Shown here piece by piece: positions 7,743 through 14,306 of a DNA stretch of 64,000 nt; position 1 is the stretch's first letter; each line of letters begins with the position of its first letter. The notes beneath the pieces were generated by a model. It was not told the DNA's origin. It saw only the letters and a program-made list of their open reading frames with translations, and made no database searches. The position numbers and the translations under genes were made by a program. The DNA comes from an uncultured Eubacteriales bacterium (GTDB lineage Bacteria; Bacillota; Clostridia; Oscillospirales; Oscillospiraceae): positions 1 to 64,000 of the forward strand of contig UQSF01000007.1 in the NCBI GenBank assembly GCA_900543625.1, written 5' to 3'.

Positions 7743-9742
7743 ACGAACTCTTTTTGAAAATTATCAACATGAGTATATCTGCAAGCTGGCTTATCCTGGC
7801 TGTGCTGATACTCAGGCTTGTTTTGAAGAAAGCTCCCAAGTGGGTCAATGTTCTGCTTTGGGGTATCGTGGCTGTCAGATTGATTTGCCCGCTCTCTTTT
7901 GAGAGCGCATTAAGCCTTATCCCAAGTTCAGAAACAATTCCGTTGGATATTGAAATGGCGGCCAAACCCACAATAGACAGCGGTGTTCCGGCGATCAATA
8001 GTGTGGTCAATCCTGTTCTATCCTCATTTGCCCCACCACAGCATGTATTGACGAGTGCAAACCCGCTTCAGATTTGGATTCCGATTTTGAATATTATCTG
8101 GTTGATTGGTGTCGGCGCCCTTCTCTTGTATACCGCAGTTAGTTATTGGCGCCTATGTCGTAAAGTGGATACCGCTGTTCGCTACAAGGGCAACATTTTC
8201 CAGAGTGAGAATGTAAGTTCTCCGTTTGTCCTGGGCATTATCAAACCGAGAATCTATCTCCCGTTCAACATGAATGGTCAGGATCTGGAGCACGTTGTTG
8301 CCCACGAACAGGCGCACATTCGCCGCAAAGACCATTGGTGGAAGCCTCTTGGTTTTCTCCTGCTGACGATTCATTGGTTCAATCCTCTCATGTGGTTGGC
8401 TTATGTTCTGCTGTGTCGTGACATTGAGCTTGCCTGCGATGAAAAAGTCATCAAGGAACTTGGCAATGAGCAGAGAGCCGATTATATGCAAGCACTTGTT
8501 GCCTGTAGTGTAAACCGCCGCATGATCGCCGCTTGTCCTCTTGCCTTTGGCGAGGTAGGTGTAAAGGAGCGCGTGAAGTCTGTGATGAATTATAAGAAGC
8601 CTGCGTTCTGGGTTATTATTATTGCAGTCATTATTTGCGTGGGCGTTGCGGCCTGCTTCCTGACGAATCCTAAACAAGACCGCTATACATTGCGAATTGT
8701 TGTTCCCGCAGGAAGTCAAGAGGAATTTGTATATACGGAGGAGGAAGTCAGCACAGTCAGAAATTCAATCAAAATATGGTCTGGTGATGGATTGGGTGAT
8801 ACAGAAGTTCTTTTGTTCCCCGTTAATAAAACAGCAGAAACCGGATACACAGCCACTTATCTTACGCATGGTATGTCTGTGGAATTTGATGCAGAAAATG
8901 ATACGTGGTTTAAGATTGGTGTGAATATGCAGAACCCCACCAATGAGGACATTATTGTTTATGTTGAAGTAGAAAATGTAGAAGTGCGTATTGTGGACGA
9001 GATAAATTCCGTAATAGAGTGGTTTGATTACCTTGAAACCCCTGATGAAATGAAATGGGACGGTAGTCTTGAAATCAGCCTCACCGAGTTTCCAGATGTG
9101 ACCTTCCGTTGGACTTACGGAGAGATGCTGGCTGTTAAGGGTAGTAAAAGCACTTCACTTTATACGGGGATGCCAATCTGGAACGCCTATTTCTGCGACC
9201 TCACTGGCGACGGTTTGCCTGAGTTGTGTTCTTCAATCAGTTGGGGCTCAGGCATGATTGACAACCGTGTCATTATCTATGACTATGCAAACGGAGTAAG
9301 CTATGAGCTGTCTGACAGAGGGTATTTTGATTTCACTCTCAGACAGGATCATCAAGATGGCCGCTTGTATGTAGATAAAACAAAATATCATACTGATGAA
9401 CTGGTAGAAACCGGCCGACTGGTTTTCAAGAATCATTGCATTCAGATTGAAGGTTTTTCCAACGAAGCGCATCAGGTGTTCCAAGCTGAAATTCTGGAAA
9501 TTCATGATGGCAATTATCTTGTGAAGCCTGTTGAAGGTAGCTGGGAATTGAGTAGTGCAGACCGAATTGAAGTGCCGATCAGAAATGTGCATCCATCACC
9601 GGAACCTGAAATCGGAGATGTGATCGAAATTGAATACGCTGGTGAAATCCTTGAAACCTATCCTGCACAAATTGCAGATGTTTATGGTATCAAGGTTATT
9701 GAGAAAAACAAAGGCTTTACCCATCTGGCAAACGATGATTAG
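7739..9742 (+). CDS. BlaR1/MecR1-like M56 membrane metalloprotease with non-PBP sensor domain
   Basis: A 667-aa integral membrane signal protease. Helices near residues 8-25, 35-55 and 100-125 precede the zinc site H189-E-Q-A-H193 and a downstream acidic motif (DIELACDEK), as in M56 peptidases. A further helix (about 285-305) leads to ~350 extracellular residues. That C-terminal part lacks the penicillin-binding SxxK/SxN/KTG motifs of true BlaR1; it contains DLTGDGLPEL, like FG-GAP calcium-loop repeats, and a terminal beta-rich segment. The gene forms an operon with the BlaI-like repressor and ends at a good terminator. It likely senses an unknown envelope signal and cleaves the repressor. 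Confidence 0.85.
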   Translation: MNELFLKIINMSISASWLILAVLILRLVLKKAPKWVNVLLWGIVAVRLICPLSFESALSLIPSSETIPLDIEMAAKPTIDSGVPAINSVVNPVLSSFAPPQHVLTSANPLQIWIPILNIIWLIGVGALLLYTAVSYWRLCRKVDTAVRYKGNIFQSENVSSPFVLGIIKPRIYLPFNMNGQDLEHVVAHEQAHIRRKDHWWKPLGFLLLTIHWFNPLMWLAYVLLCRDIELACDEKVIKELGNEQRADYMQALVACSVNRRMIAACPLAFGEVGVKERVKSVMNYKKPAFWVIIIAVIICVGVAACFLTNPKQDRYTLRIVVPAGSQEEFVYTEEEVSTVRNSIKIWSGDGLGDTEVLLFPVNKTAETGYTATYLTHGMSVEFDAENDTWFKIGVNMQNPTNEDIIVYVEVENVEVRIVDEINSVIEWFDYLETPDEMKWDGSLEISLTEFPDVTFRWTYGEMLAVKGSKSTSLYTGMPIWNAYFCDLTGDGLPELCSSISWGSGMIDNRVIIYDYANGVSYELSDRGYFDFTLRQDHQDGRLYVDKTKYHTDELVETGRLVFKNHCIQIEGFSNEAHQVFQAEILEIHDGNYLVKPVEGSWELSSADRIEVPIRNVHPSPEPEIGDVIEIEYAGEILETYPAQIADVYGIKVIEKNKGFTHLANDD

Positions 9743-9779
9743 AAAATCACAAATATCGAATAATTAGTTTCAAGCAGAT

Positions 9780-9838
9780 AAACCGCTGCAATTCTCATTC
9801 CAAAGGGGGGATGAATGTTGTAGCGGTTTTTTCTTTTT
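9780..9838 (+). terminator. Intrinsic terminator of the BlaI-BlaR1-like operon
   Basis: A 12-bp stem AAACCGCTGCAA/TTGTAGCGGTTT (one G-T pair) at 9780-9791/9818-9829 with a T-rich tail. Confidence 0.8.
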
Positions 9839-9896
9839 ATGGTTCAAATGCCAGCATTGTTTTCGTTGGCAGTTTCTCGTTTTCACAGTTCAGAAG

Positions 9897-10397
9897 ATGG
9901 TCTTAGAAATGCTTGACCTTTCCCGTTTGGAGGCCGGAAAGGTGAAATTGTCCCGTGATGATTTCTCGCTCATAGCTCTGACACGCTCTATCTTTGAAAA
10001 ATTAGAAATGGCGGCACAGGCGAAGGACCTTCAAATTGATTTCAACTTTCCGGACGATTTCACAATCACCGCGGATGAAAGCCGTATTGCTCAGGTCGTG
10101 GAAAACTTTGCGACAAATGCCATTAAGTACGCACCTACTGGTGGACACATCTCGGTAACCATCCAAACAGACCATTCCAGCACTTCGTTTCACATCGAAA
10201 ATGACAGCGAACCATTATCAAGCGAAGCACTCAGCAAAGTATGGGACACTTTTTACCGAACGGATGAGGCTCGCTCTGGTGGCGGTACCGGTCTCGGCCT
10301 TGCTATCGCAAAAAGCATTGTTGACTTACATGGTGGTAAATGTTCCGTGCGCAATACAAAATCAGGTGTTGAGTTTGGTTTTACAATTTATCGCTGA
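9897..10397 (+). pseudogene. Histidine kinase fragment (HATPase domain only)
   Basis: 166 codons covering the end of a dimerisation domain (VLEMLDLSRLEAGK) and a whole HATPase_c domain: the N box has NFATNAIKY, the F/G2 region has FYRTDEARSGGGTGLGLAIAK, and the end is GVEFGFTIYR. The sensor, membrane helices and phospho-accepting His are absent. The frame stays open some distance upstream without kinase sequence, so it was fused to unrelated DNA by deletion. The closest style is the kinases of VanS-like systems. No partner response regulator is present, so it is most likely non-functional. Confidence 0.75.
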
Positions 10398-10711
10398 TGC
10401 ACAACTCCCTTTGGAACAAAGGGCGCACTTCTATACAGGGGCAAACCCTGTATGCGCGCTCTGCGAGGCGAACAGCCTGGACAGTTGATTGTCCGAGCTG
10501 TTTTGCGTCACTTCGTTCCGAACAAGGGGTTGCACCCCTTGCGCCGCTGTGCGGCTATCCCTGCACACTTTGCGGCGGGAACAATCTGCTTTCAGCAGAC
10601 AGTCCCCGCCGCAAAGTCTGAAAATCCCATACTGTCAGTCAGATCGTCTACCGAAAATGTAGGCGGTCTTTTTCTATCCTATCCATCCCAGCAAAAAGGA
10701 GGTCATTCATT
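10398..10711 (+). other. 314-base structured gap with long hairpin and mobile repeat
   Basis: The stretch holds a copy of the repeat ending GGGCGCACTTCTATAC (10421-10436), a small hairpin CAAGGGGTTGCACCCCTTG near 10530, and a long hairpin at 10567-10617 whose arms ACTTTGCGGCGGG/CCCGCCGCAAAGT pair perfectly and enclose CTGCT/AGCAG. A ribosome site AAAGGAGG leads into the DUF3847 gene. No coding evidence. Confidence 0.55.
10404..10436 (+). repeat. Direct repeat copy 1 (GGGCGCACTTCTATAC core)
   Basis: Contains a CCCTTT...AAAGGG mini-hairpin and the core GGGCGCACTTCTATAC. A second copy lies at 11587-11621 in the same orientation, enclosing the DUF3847 gene and a small membrane gene. Confidence 0.7.
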
Positions 10712-11182
10712 ATGACAAAACAGAAAACCATCCCCGAACTGCAAGCCGAGATCGCTGCCAATGAGCGCCAGCTTGCCCAGCTCCAACACAAACAGCAGCA
10801 GCTTGAAAACCGTCGCAGTTACTACGAGAAAGGTGACCGCCGAAAACGAGCGCACAGGCTTATCACCCGTGGGGCGGCCATTTACTTCAATTTTGTCGGG
10901 CGATTTGTTCCCCCGGCGTTTGGAGAAGTGGAGCTTACCCCGGAGGAATTAGAGGAAATCCGCAAGCGTGAGGAACGCAAGGACAGGCTTCATCAGAACT
11001 ACTTGAAGCGGAAAGCCAGCGGAGCGCAGAAGCGATACGAGGACAAAATCAAGGGGAGAAAAAAGGCAGAAATCGAAGCCAAGAAAGCCGCCATTCGTGC
11101 GGAGGATATTGCAAAGGGCGTGTTCGTTCCGGTCAGCAGTTTACCGCAGAGAGAGCCGCAGAAAGGAACGCAGATTGCGTGA
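10712..11182 (+). CDS. DUF3847-like protein of integrative elements
   Basis: A 156-aa charged, mostly helical protein. The N-terminal 50 residues (IPELQAEIAANERQLAQLQH, then ENRRSYYEKGDRRKRAHRLI) match the DUF3847 pattern seen beside mobilisation genes of clostridial conjugative elements. The Lys/Glu/Arg-rich C-terminal half suggests a coiled coil and nucleic-acid contact. ATG follows AAAGGAGGTCATTCATT. Function unknown; its family context is relaxase operons, but no relaxase is present here. Confidence 0.7.
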   Translation: MTKQKTIPELQAEIAANERQLAQLQHKQQQLENRRSYYEKGDRRKRAHRLITRGAAIYFNFVGRFVPPAFGEVELTPEELEEIRKREERKDRLHQNYLKRKASGAQKRYEDKIKGRKKAEIEAKKAAIRAEDIAKGVFVPVSSLPQREPQKGTQIA

Positions 11183-11314
11183 ACATAGCTTGTAGGTAGA
11201 ACAAAGATTATTTTATCCCGGAATGGTGGAAAAGTTCAAACTTTTATGATATAATTTGATTTGAAAAGATGTAAGTAACACTTTCCAAAGGCATAGTTTG
11301 CGGAAGGTAGCGAT

Positions 11315-11563
11315 ATGAATAATAAAGATTTGCTTAAATTTGGAAAATGCCTGCTCATTGGAATCATTGTTGCCATAGGAGGCACGTTCTTTAGCGATTT
11401 GTATGGAAACATTTTCAACGGATCGGGGGATTATCGTTTATCCGCTATATTTGGTATCGGTCTGTATCTTTGCATCGTTATTGTTACTTGCACAGGCTTG
11501 ATACTTAACCGTTTGGATAAAGATAAAACGAACGACAAAGATGATGAACACACGGACGAGTAA
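11315..11563 (+). CDS. Small two-helix membrane protein, unknown
   Basis: An 82-aa protein with two hydrophobic helices (CLLIGIIVAIGGTFF about 13-27; FGIGLYLCIVIVTCTGLI about 46-63) and an acidic, Lys/Asp-rich tail. The ATG lies a few bases after GGAAGG. I do not recognise the family. It sits between the two copies of the mobile direct repeat with AT-rich DNA upstream, so it is probably element cargo. Confidence 0.55.
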   Translation: MNNKDLLKFGKCLLIGIIVAIGGTFFSDLYGNIFNGSGDYRLSAIFGIGLYLCIVIVTCTGLILNRLDKDKTNDKDDEHTDE

Positions 11564-11586
11564 GTTTTTATTTCCAGAAGCCGAGA

Positions 11587-11621
11587 AATCCCTTTAGGAA
11601 CTAAAGGGCGCACTTCTATAC
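11587..11621 (+). repeat. Direct repeat copy 2 (GGGCGCACTTCTATAC core)
   Basis: Second copy of the repeat, with the same CCCTTT...AAAGGG hairpin and identical 16-base core. It abuts the 3' end of the replication-initiator-like gene on the other strand. Confidence 0.7.
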
Positions 11622-11625
11622 TCTC

Positions 11626-12507
11626 CTATGCTGCGCTTGCCATATCATGCGCCACCAACGCCGTGTAATAGCTGTTCATCGTGCTTGGCGCGTTGAACAA
11701 CATTGCCAGCAGATATTGCCGGATATTCCGAATCCTCGTTGTATTCTGCTTCAAGCAGTCCATGACGAAACGAATATGCTCGCTGTTCAGCTTCAGCAGC
11801 TTCGAACGCACGACCTCGGCGGGGTAGTCATTGCCTGCAACACGGATTCGGCTGCGGGTACTGCAAACCGTCTCCTGCACGAGAGCGACGATCTCGTCAA
11901 GCTGCTCCCGGTCAACGCACGGATCGCCTGCTAGAACGTCGTAGTCGATGTTCTCCAGAATCAGCTCCCGATAGCTTTCAAACGTTTCTTTCGCTTCCGT
12001 TCGCTTCTGCACGGGAGTCTCCGGGAAACCGGAAGGGAAAGGAATTGAATCGGTAATTGATAAGTCTGTACTTTGTCTTTTTCTTTTCTTAGTACTCTTA
12101 GTATTTAATTGCATTGGATTTTCCAACGTAGGTTTCTCCAACATAGGCTTTTCCAATGTTGGGTTATTCAACGCAGGCTTTTCCTGCGTAGGTTCTTCCG
12201 GCGTTGGCTCCGCGTGCGGCTGCTCGTAGATCGTGTAGACGGTTCCACGCAGGCAGCCGCGCTCATCGCGTTCGCGGCTGCGCTTGATGTAACCGGCACG
12301 TTCCAGCTCGCGCACAGCTTCGCGGATGGCGTCGATGCTCTCTTTGTTGATTTGTGCAAGCCCCTGCAGCGTGTAATCCCAATCCTCCGGCAGCGACAGC
12401 ATCTGTGAGAGCAGACCCTTTGCCTTGAGGGACAGCGCATGGTTCCGGAGATGGTGGTTGGACATGACCGTGTAACCTTTGTTTTTCTCGACACGGAATA
12501 CAGACAT
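11626..12507 (-). CDS. Replisome-organiser-like helix-turn-helix protein (DUF6017-type)
   Basis: A 293-aa protein beginning MSVFRVEKNKGYTVMSNHHL, the N-terminus of RepA-like/replisome-organiser proteins on clostridial conjugative elements. A winged helix-turn-helix follows (SLPEDWDYTLQGLAQINKES). Residues ~105-145 are a proline-rich five-residue repeat (xNPTLEKP type) encoded by ~15-base tandem units at about 12110-12205. The C-terminal ~110 residues match the DUF6017-type domain. The ATG at 12507 was chosen over an upstream start because GAAGGAGGTCACAAAA precedes it. Likely role: initiating replication of the excised element. It is preceded by a leader terminator. Confidence 0.75.
   Translation of the reverse strand: MSVFRVEKNKGYTVMSNHHLRNHALSLKAKGLLSQMLSLPEDWDYTLQGLAQINKESIDAIREAVRELERAGYIKRSRERDERGCLRGTVYTIYEQPHAEPTPEEPTQEKPALNNPTLEKPMLEKPTLENPMQLNTKSTKKRKRQSTDLSITDSIPFPSGFPETPVQKRTEAKETFESYRELILENIDYDVLAGDPCVDREQLDEIVALVQETVCSTRSRIRVAGNDYPAEVVRSKLLKLNSEHIRFVMDCLKQNTTRIRNIRQYLLAMLFNAPSTMNSYYTALVAHDMASAA
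12110..12205 (-). repeat. 15-base tandem repeats inside the replication-like gene
   Basis: Roughly six degenerate copies of a TTTCCAACGTAGG-like unit encode a Pro-Thr-Leu-Glu-Lys linker. Slippage could change the copy number without a frameshift because the unit is a multiple of three. Confidence 0.6.
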
Positions 12508-12540
12508 TTTTGTGACCTCCTTCGTCTCAGGTTTCAAATT

Positions 12541-12599
12541 TAAGAAAAGAAAAAAGCGGCGTTTCAACCCTCTTTTCACGAGAGAGCGAAACGCCGCTT
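12541..12599 (-). terminator. Leader terminator ahead of replication-like gene
   Basis: A 12-bp perfect stem AAGCGGCGTTTC/GAAACGCCGCTT (12554-12565/12588-12599) followed on the minus strand by TTTTTTCTTTTC. It lies between the likely promoter area and the ribosome site of the gene starting at 12507, so it either ends an upstream transcript or attenuates this gene. Confidence 0.7.
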
Positions 12600-12645
12600 C
12601 ATTTTGTATCTTGGTTTGTATTTCAATATTTCGTCAGATTGCGAA

Positions 12646-12674
12646 TAGACCGGTACAGTATCTTGTGGTATGAT
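12646..12674 (+). promoter_or_regulatory. Sigma-A-type promoter
   Basis: TAGACC (12646-12651), 17-base spacer and TATGAT (12669-12674) upstream of the 88-codon gene at 12718. Confidence 0.5.
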
Positions 12675-12717
12675 GCCAACGTTTGTTGTTTGAGCTTTGC
12701 AGAGGAGGGCAATCACC

Positions 12718-12984
12718 ATGCAGTACACCGATAACGAGGCCGCATTGATCGGCGGCCTGATTTCAAACTATTTCTTCCAGCCGTCCGTGGACGCAAGGCT
12801 CCGCGAATCCTATCGCCGGGTGCTGCGCCATCTGCGCGAGAATACGCTCTCTGCGTCTGATCTGAGCCGCATTCAGAACGCGTTGACCTTCCTGTCGCCG
12901 CTCTGCCGGGACACCCGCGAAGCCCACAAGGACATGATGGGTGTGACATTAAAAACCGATGCTCTGCTGAGAGCCAGCAGATAA
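12718..12984 (+). CDS. Hypothetical protein, 88 aa
   Basis: A small soluble, helical protein (MQYTDNEAALIGGLISNYFF at the start, then a stretch with RESYRRVLRHLRE). It has a GAGGAGGG ribosome site, a plausible promoter and its own terminator, so it is very likely a real monocistronic gene. I do not recognise the family. It is the last gene of the accessory region before the tRNA-Val gene. A role in element maintenance is only a guess. Confidence 0.6.
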   Translation: MQYTDNEAALIGGLISNYFFQPSVDARLRESYRRVLRHLRENTLSASDLSRIQNALTFLSPLCRDTREAHKDMMGVTLKTDALLRASR

Positions 12985-12989
12985 ACGAC

Positions 12990-13020
12990 CACCCGCTGAA
13001 CTGGCAGCGGGTGTTTTGCT
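12990..13020 (+). terminator. Intrinsic terminator
   Basis: Stem CACCCGCTG/CAGCGGGTG (12990-12998/13005-13013) with a TTTT tail, right after the 88-codon gene. Confidence 0.8.
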
Positions 13021-13204
13021 TTCTCGCGTCCCAGCATCGCCAATACGCTGTGATTTCGTCCTGGGACGGGCGGAGGAGGCTTGCCTGCGGTCTTAACGTC
13101 TGAAACGTCGCACAGCTGGCTAACGCGCTGGTATCTGTGCTTGGAGTGAGTGTTTGGCAAGACCAACAAAAACGCCGGTCGAAATTCTACATTTTGCCGA
13201 GAGC

Positions 13205-13245
13205 AAAAAAGAGCCGCTTTCCCGAAAAATTCCCGGAAAAGCGGC
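13205..13245 (-). terminator. Intrinsic terminator, minus strand
   Basis: Stem GCCGCTTT/AAAGCGGC extended by an imperfect CCCG/CGGG, followed on the minus strand by TCTTTTTTGC. Confidence 0.65.
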
Positions 13246-13333
13246 CCAAAATCGCGTGGGTAAAGGTTCAAGTCCACTGATTTTGCCAAAACCCTTTTTG
13301 ATATCTTTTTTTCCAACTTCAAAAAATGGGCGC

Positions 13334-13370
13334 AAAAAAACCCGGAAGCCGTTGAAACTTCTGGGTTTTT
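13334..13370 (-). terminator. Bidirectional terminator after tRNA-Val
   Basis: Stem CCCGGAAG/CTTCTGGG (13341-13348/13358-13365) flanked by seven A and five T, so it works on either strand. It lies 30 bases past the tRNA-Val 3' end. Confidence 0.75.
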
Positions 13371-13400
13371 CGCGTAGATATCTTTTTTGGTTCTACTAGA

Positions 13401-13477
13401 TGGTGGACGATACAGGACTTGAACCTGTGACCCTCCGCACGTCAAGCGGATGCTCATACCAGCTGAGCTAATCGTCC
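13401..13477 (-). tRNA. tRNA-Val (anticodon GAC)
   Basis: A 77-base cloverleaf with acceptor GGACGAT/ATCGTCC, T arm ACAGG-TTCAAGT-CCTGT, anticodon stem TCCGC/GCGGA and loop TTGACGT giving anticodon GAC. The 3' CCA is encoded. Its 3' end points at the accessory region, the side used by tRNA-targeting integrative elements. Codon GUC, which it reads, is also the likely specifier of the valS T-box in this window. Confidence 0.95.
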
Positions 13478-13571
13478 GTGTCAGCTTGCTTATTCTAACG
13501 CATCTGCAGCGCTTTGTCAACCCCTTTTTTTCGACGGCTCTGATTTTTCAGAGCCGTCGAACCGGGGTGCG

Positions 13572-14201
13572 TTATTTGGCCGAAATATATACCGTGCAGT
13601 CAGCCTTTACGCCGCCGCACTCGGCCGTGATCGTCGTCGTGCCCTTGCCGACACCGGTCACAACGCCCTTATCGCTGACCTTGGCGACAGACTCGTCCTT
13701 GCTCGACCACGTGACCGTCTGGTCGGTGCCGGTCGGATAAACCGTTGCGCTCAGCTGCACCTCATCACCGACCTTGGCCGCAAACTCCGTGCGCTTGCTG
13801 CCGAGGAACGTGATCGTGACGCTCGTGACCGAGGGCGTCGGCGTCGGGGTCGGCGTTGGGGTCGGGGTCGGCGTCGTGACCGGTGCGGCGCTCGAAACGG
13901 TCGCCGGCGGGGTCGGATCGACCGCAGCGGACGAATTTTTCTCCGCATTCAGGCTCACGGTGATGAGCACGATGACAGCCGCGACGACCGCGATGAGCAA
14001 AATGCCGCCGAACAGCAGCTGCCACTTCGTGTTGACGGCGGCATGCTCCGCCGCCGGCGTGCCCGCATTTTCGCTCGATGTGCGCAGCGGGATGCGCTCG
14101 GCAGATTTCTTGCGGCTCATGCCGCAGTATGGGCAGCGGCTGCGCAGGCCGGAATATTCACGGCCGCAGCGCCGGCATGTGATTTTGGGAATGACGCTCA
14201 T
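13572..14201 (-). CDS. Zinc-ribbon, membrane-anchored BIG2-domain protein
   Basis: A 209-aa protein with three modules: a cytoplasmic zinc ribbon near the N-terminus (CRRCGREYSGLRSRCPYC), one membrane helix (LLFGGILLIAVVAAVIVLI, about residues 62-80), and an exported part with a Thr-Pro repeat linker then a bacterial Ig-like (BIG2) domain ending GVVTGVGKGTTTITA. The ATG at 14201 follows GGAGGCTTTTT; a longer start lacks a ribosome site. The topology suggests a wall-facing adhesion or sensor domain tethered to a cytosolic metal-binding patch. Function unknown. Confidence 0.75.
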   Translation of the reverse strand: MSVIPKITCRRCGREYSGLRSRCPYCGMSRKKSAERIPLRTSSENAGTPAAEHAAVNTKWQLLFGGILLIAVVAAVIVLITVSLNAEKNSSAAVDPTPPATVSSAAPVTTPTPTPTPTPTPTPSVTSVTITFLGSKRTEFAAKVGDEVQLSATVYPTGTDQTVTWSSKDESVAKVSDKGVVTGVGKGTTTITAECGGVKADCTVYISAK

Positions 14202-14306
14202 AAAAAGCCTCCAGTAAGTAAAGAATCCATATGTTTTTCCTGCCTTATCATACACTGTTCGGTTTTTTTCGTCAAGAGGGAGCACTCGCCCCCTCTTGAC
14301 AGCGGA

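Larger units (their letters stand above)
13021..13400. other. 380-base gap at the accessory/core junction
   Basis: No supported gene. It carries a minus-strand terminator (stem 13213-13220/13238-13245) and a bidirectional hairpin at 13334-13370 that can end tRNA-Val transcription. It also holds GGTTCAAGTCC at about 13267-13277, an 11-base inverted match to the T-loop of the tRNA. Confidence 0.5.

Noticed and set aside
13267..13277. GGTTCAAGTCC as part of a second, degenerate tRNA
   Set aside because: The flanking bases do not form a T stem or acceptor stem, and no anticodon arm lies upstream. Kept only as an inverted match to the tRNA-Val T-loop.
1..13400. A complete integrative conjugative element
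   Set aside because: No relaxase, coupling ATPase, type IV secretion genes or tyrosine integrase are present and several genes are broken.
12873..13520. Long minus-strand open frame across the junction
   Set aside because: It runs through the tRNA-Val gene and two terminators and antisense to a better-supported gene; no ribosome site or recognisable domain.
13525..13562. Perfect hairpin CGACGGCTCTGA/TCAGAGCCGTCG as a terminator
   Set aside because: It is followed by A residues on the minus strand and by AACCGG on the plus strand; no T tract in either direction, so termination is not supported.
13829..13880. GTCGGC-type short repeats as a CRISPR or satellite
   Set aside because: They are the codons of the Thr-Pro linker in the BIG2 protein, without spacers.
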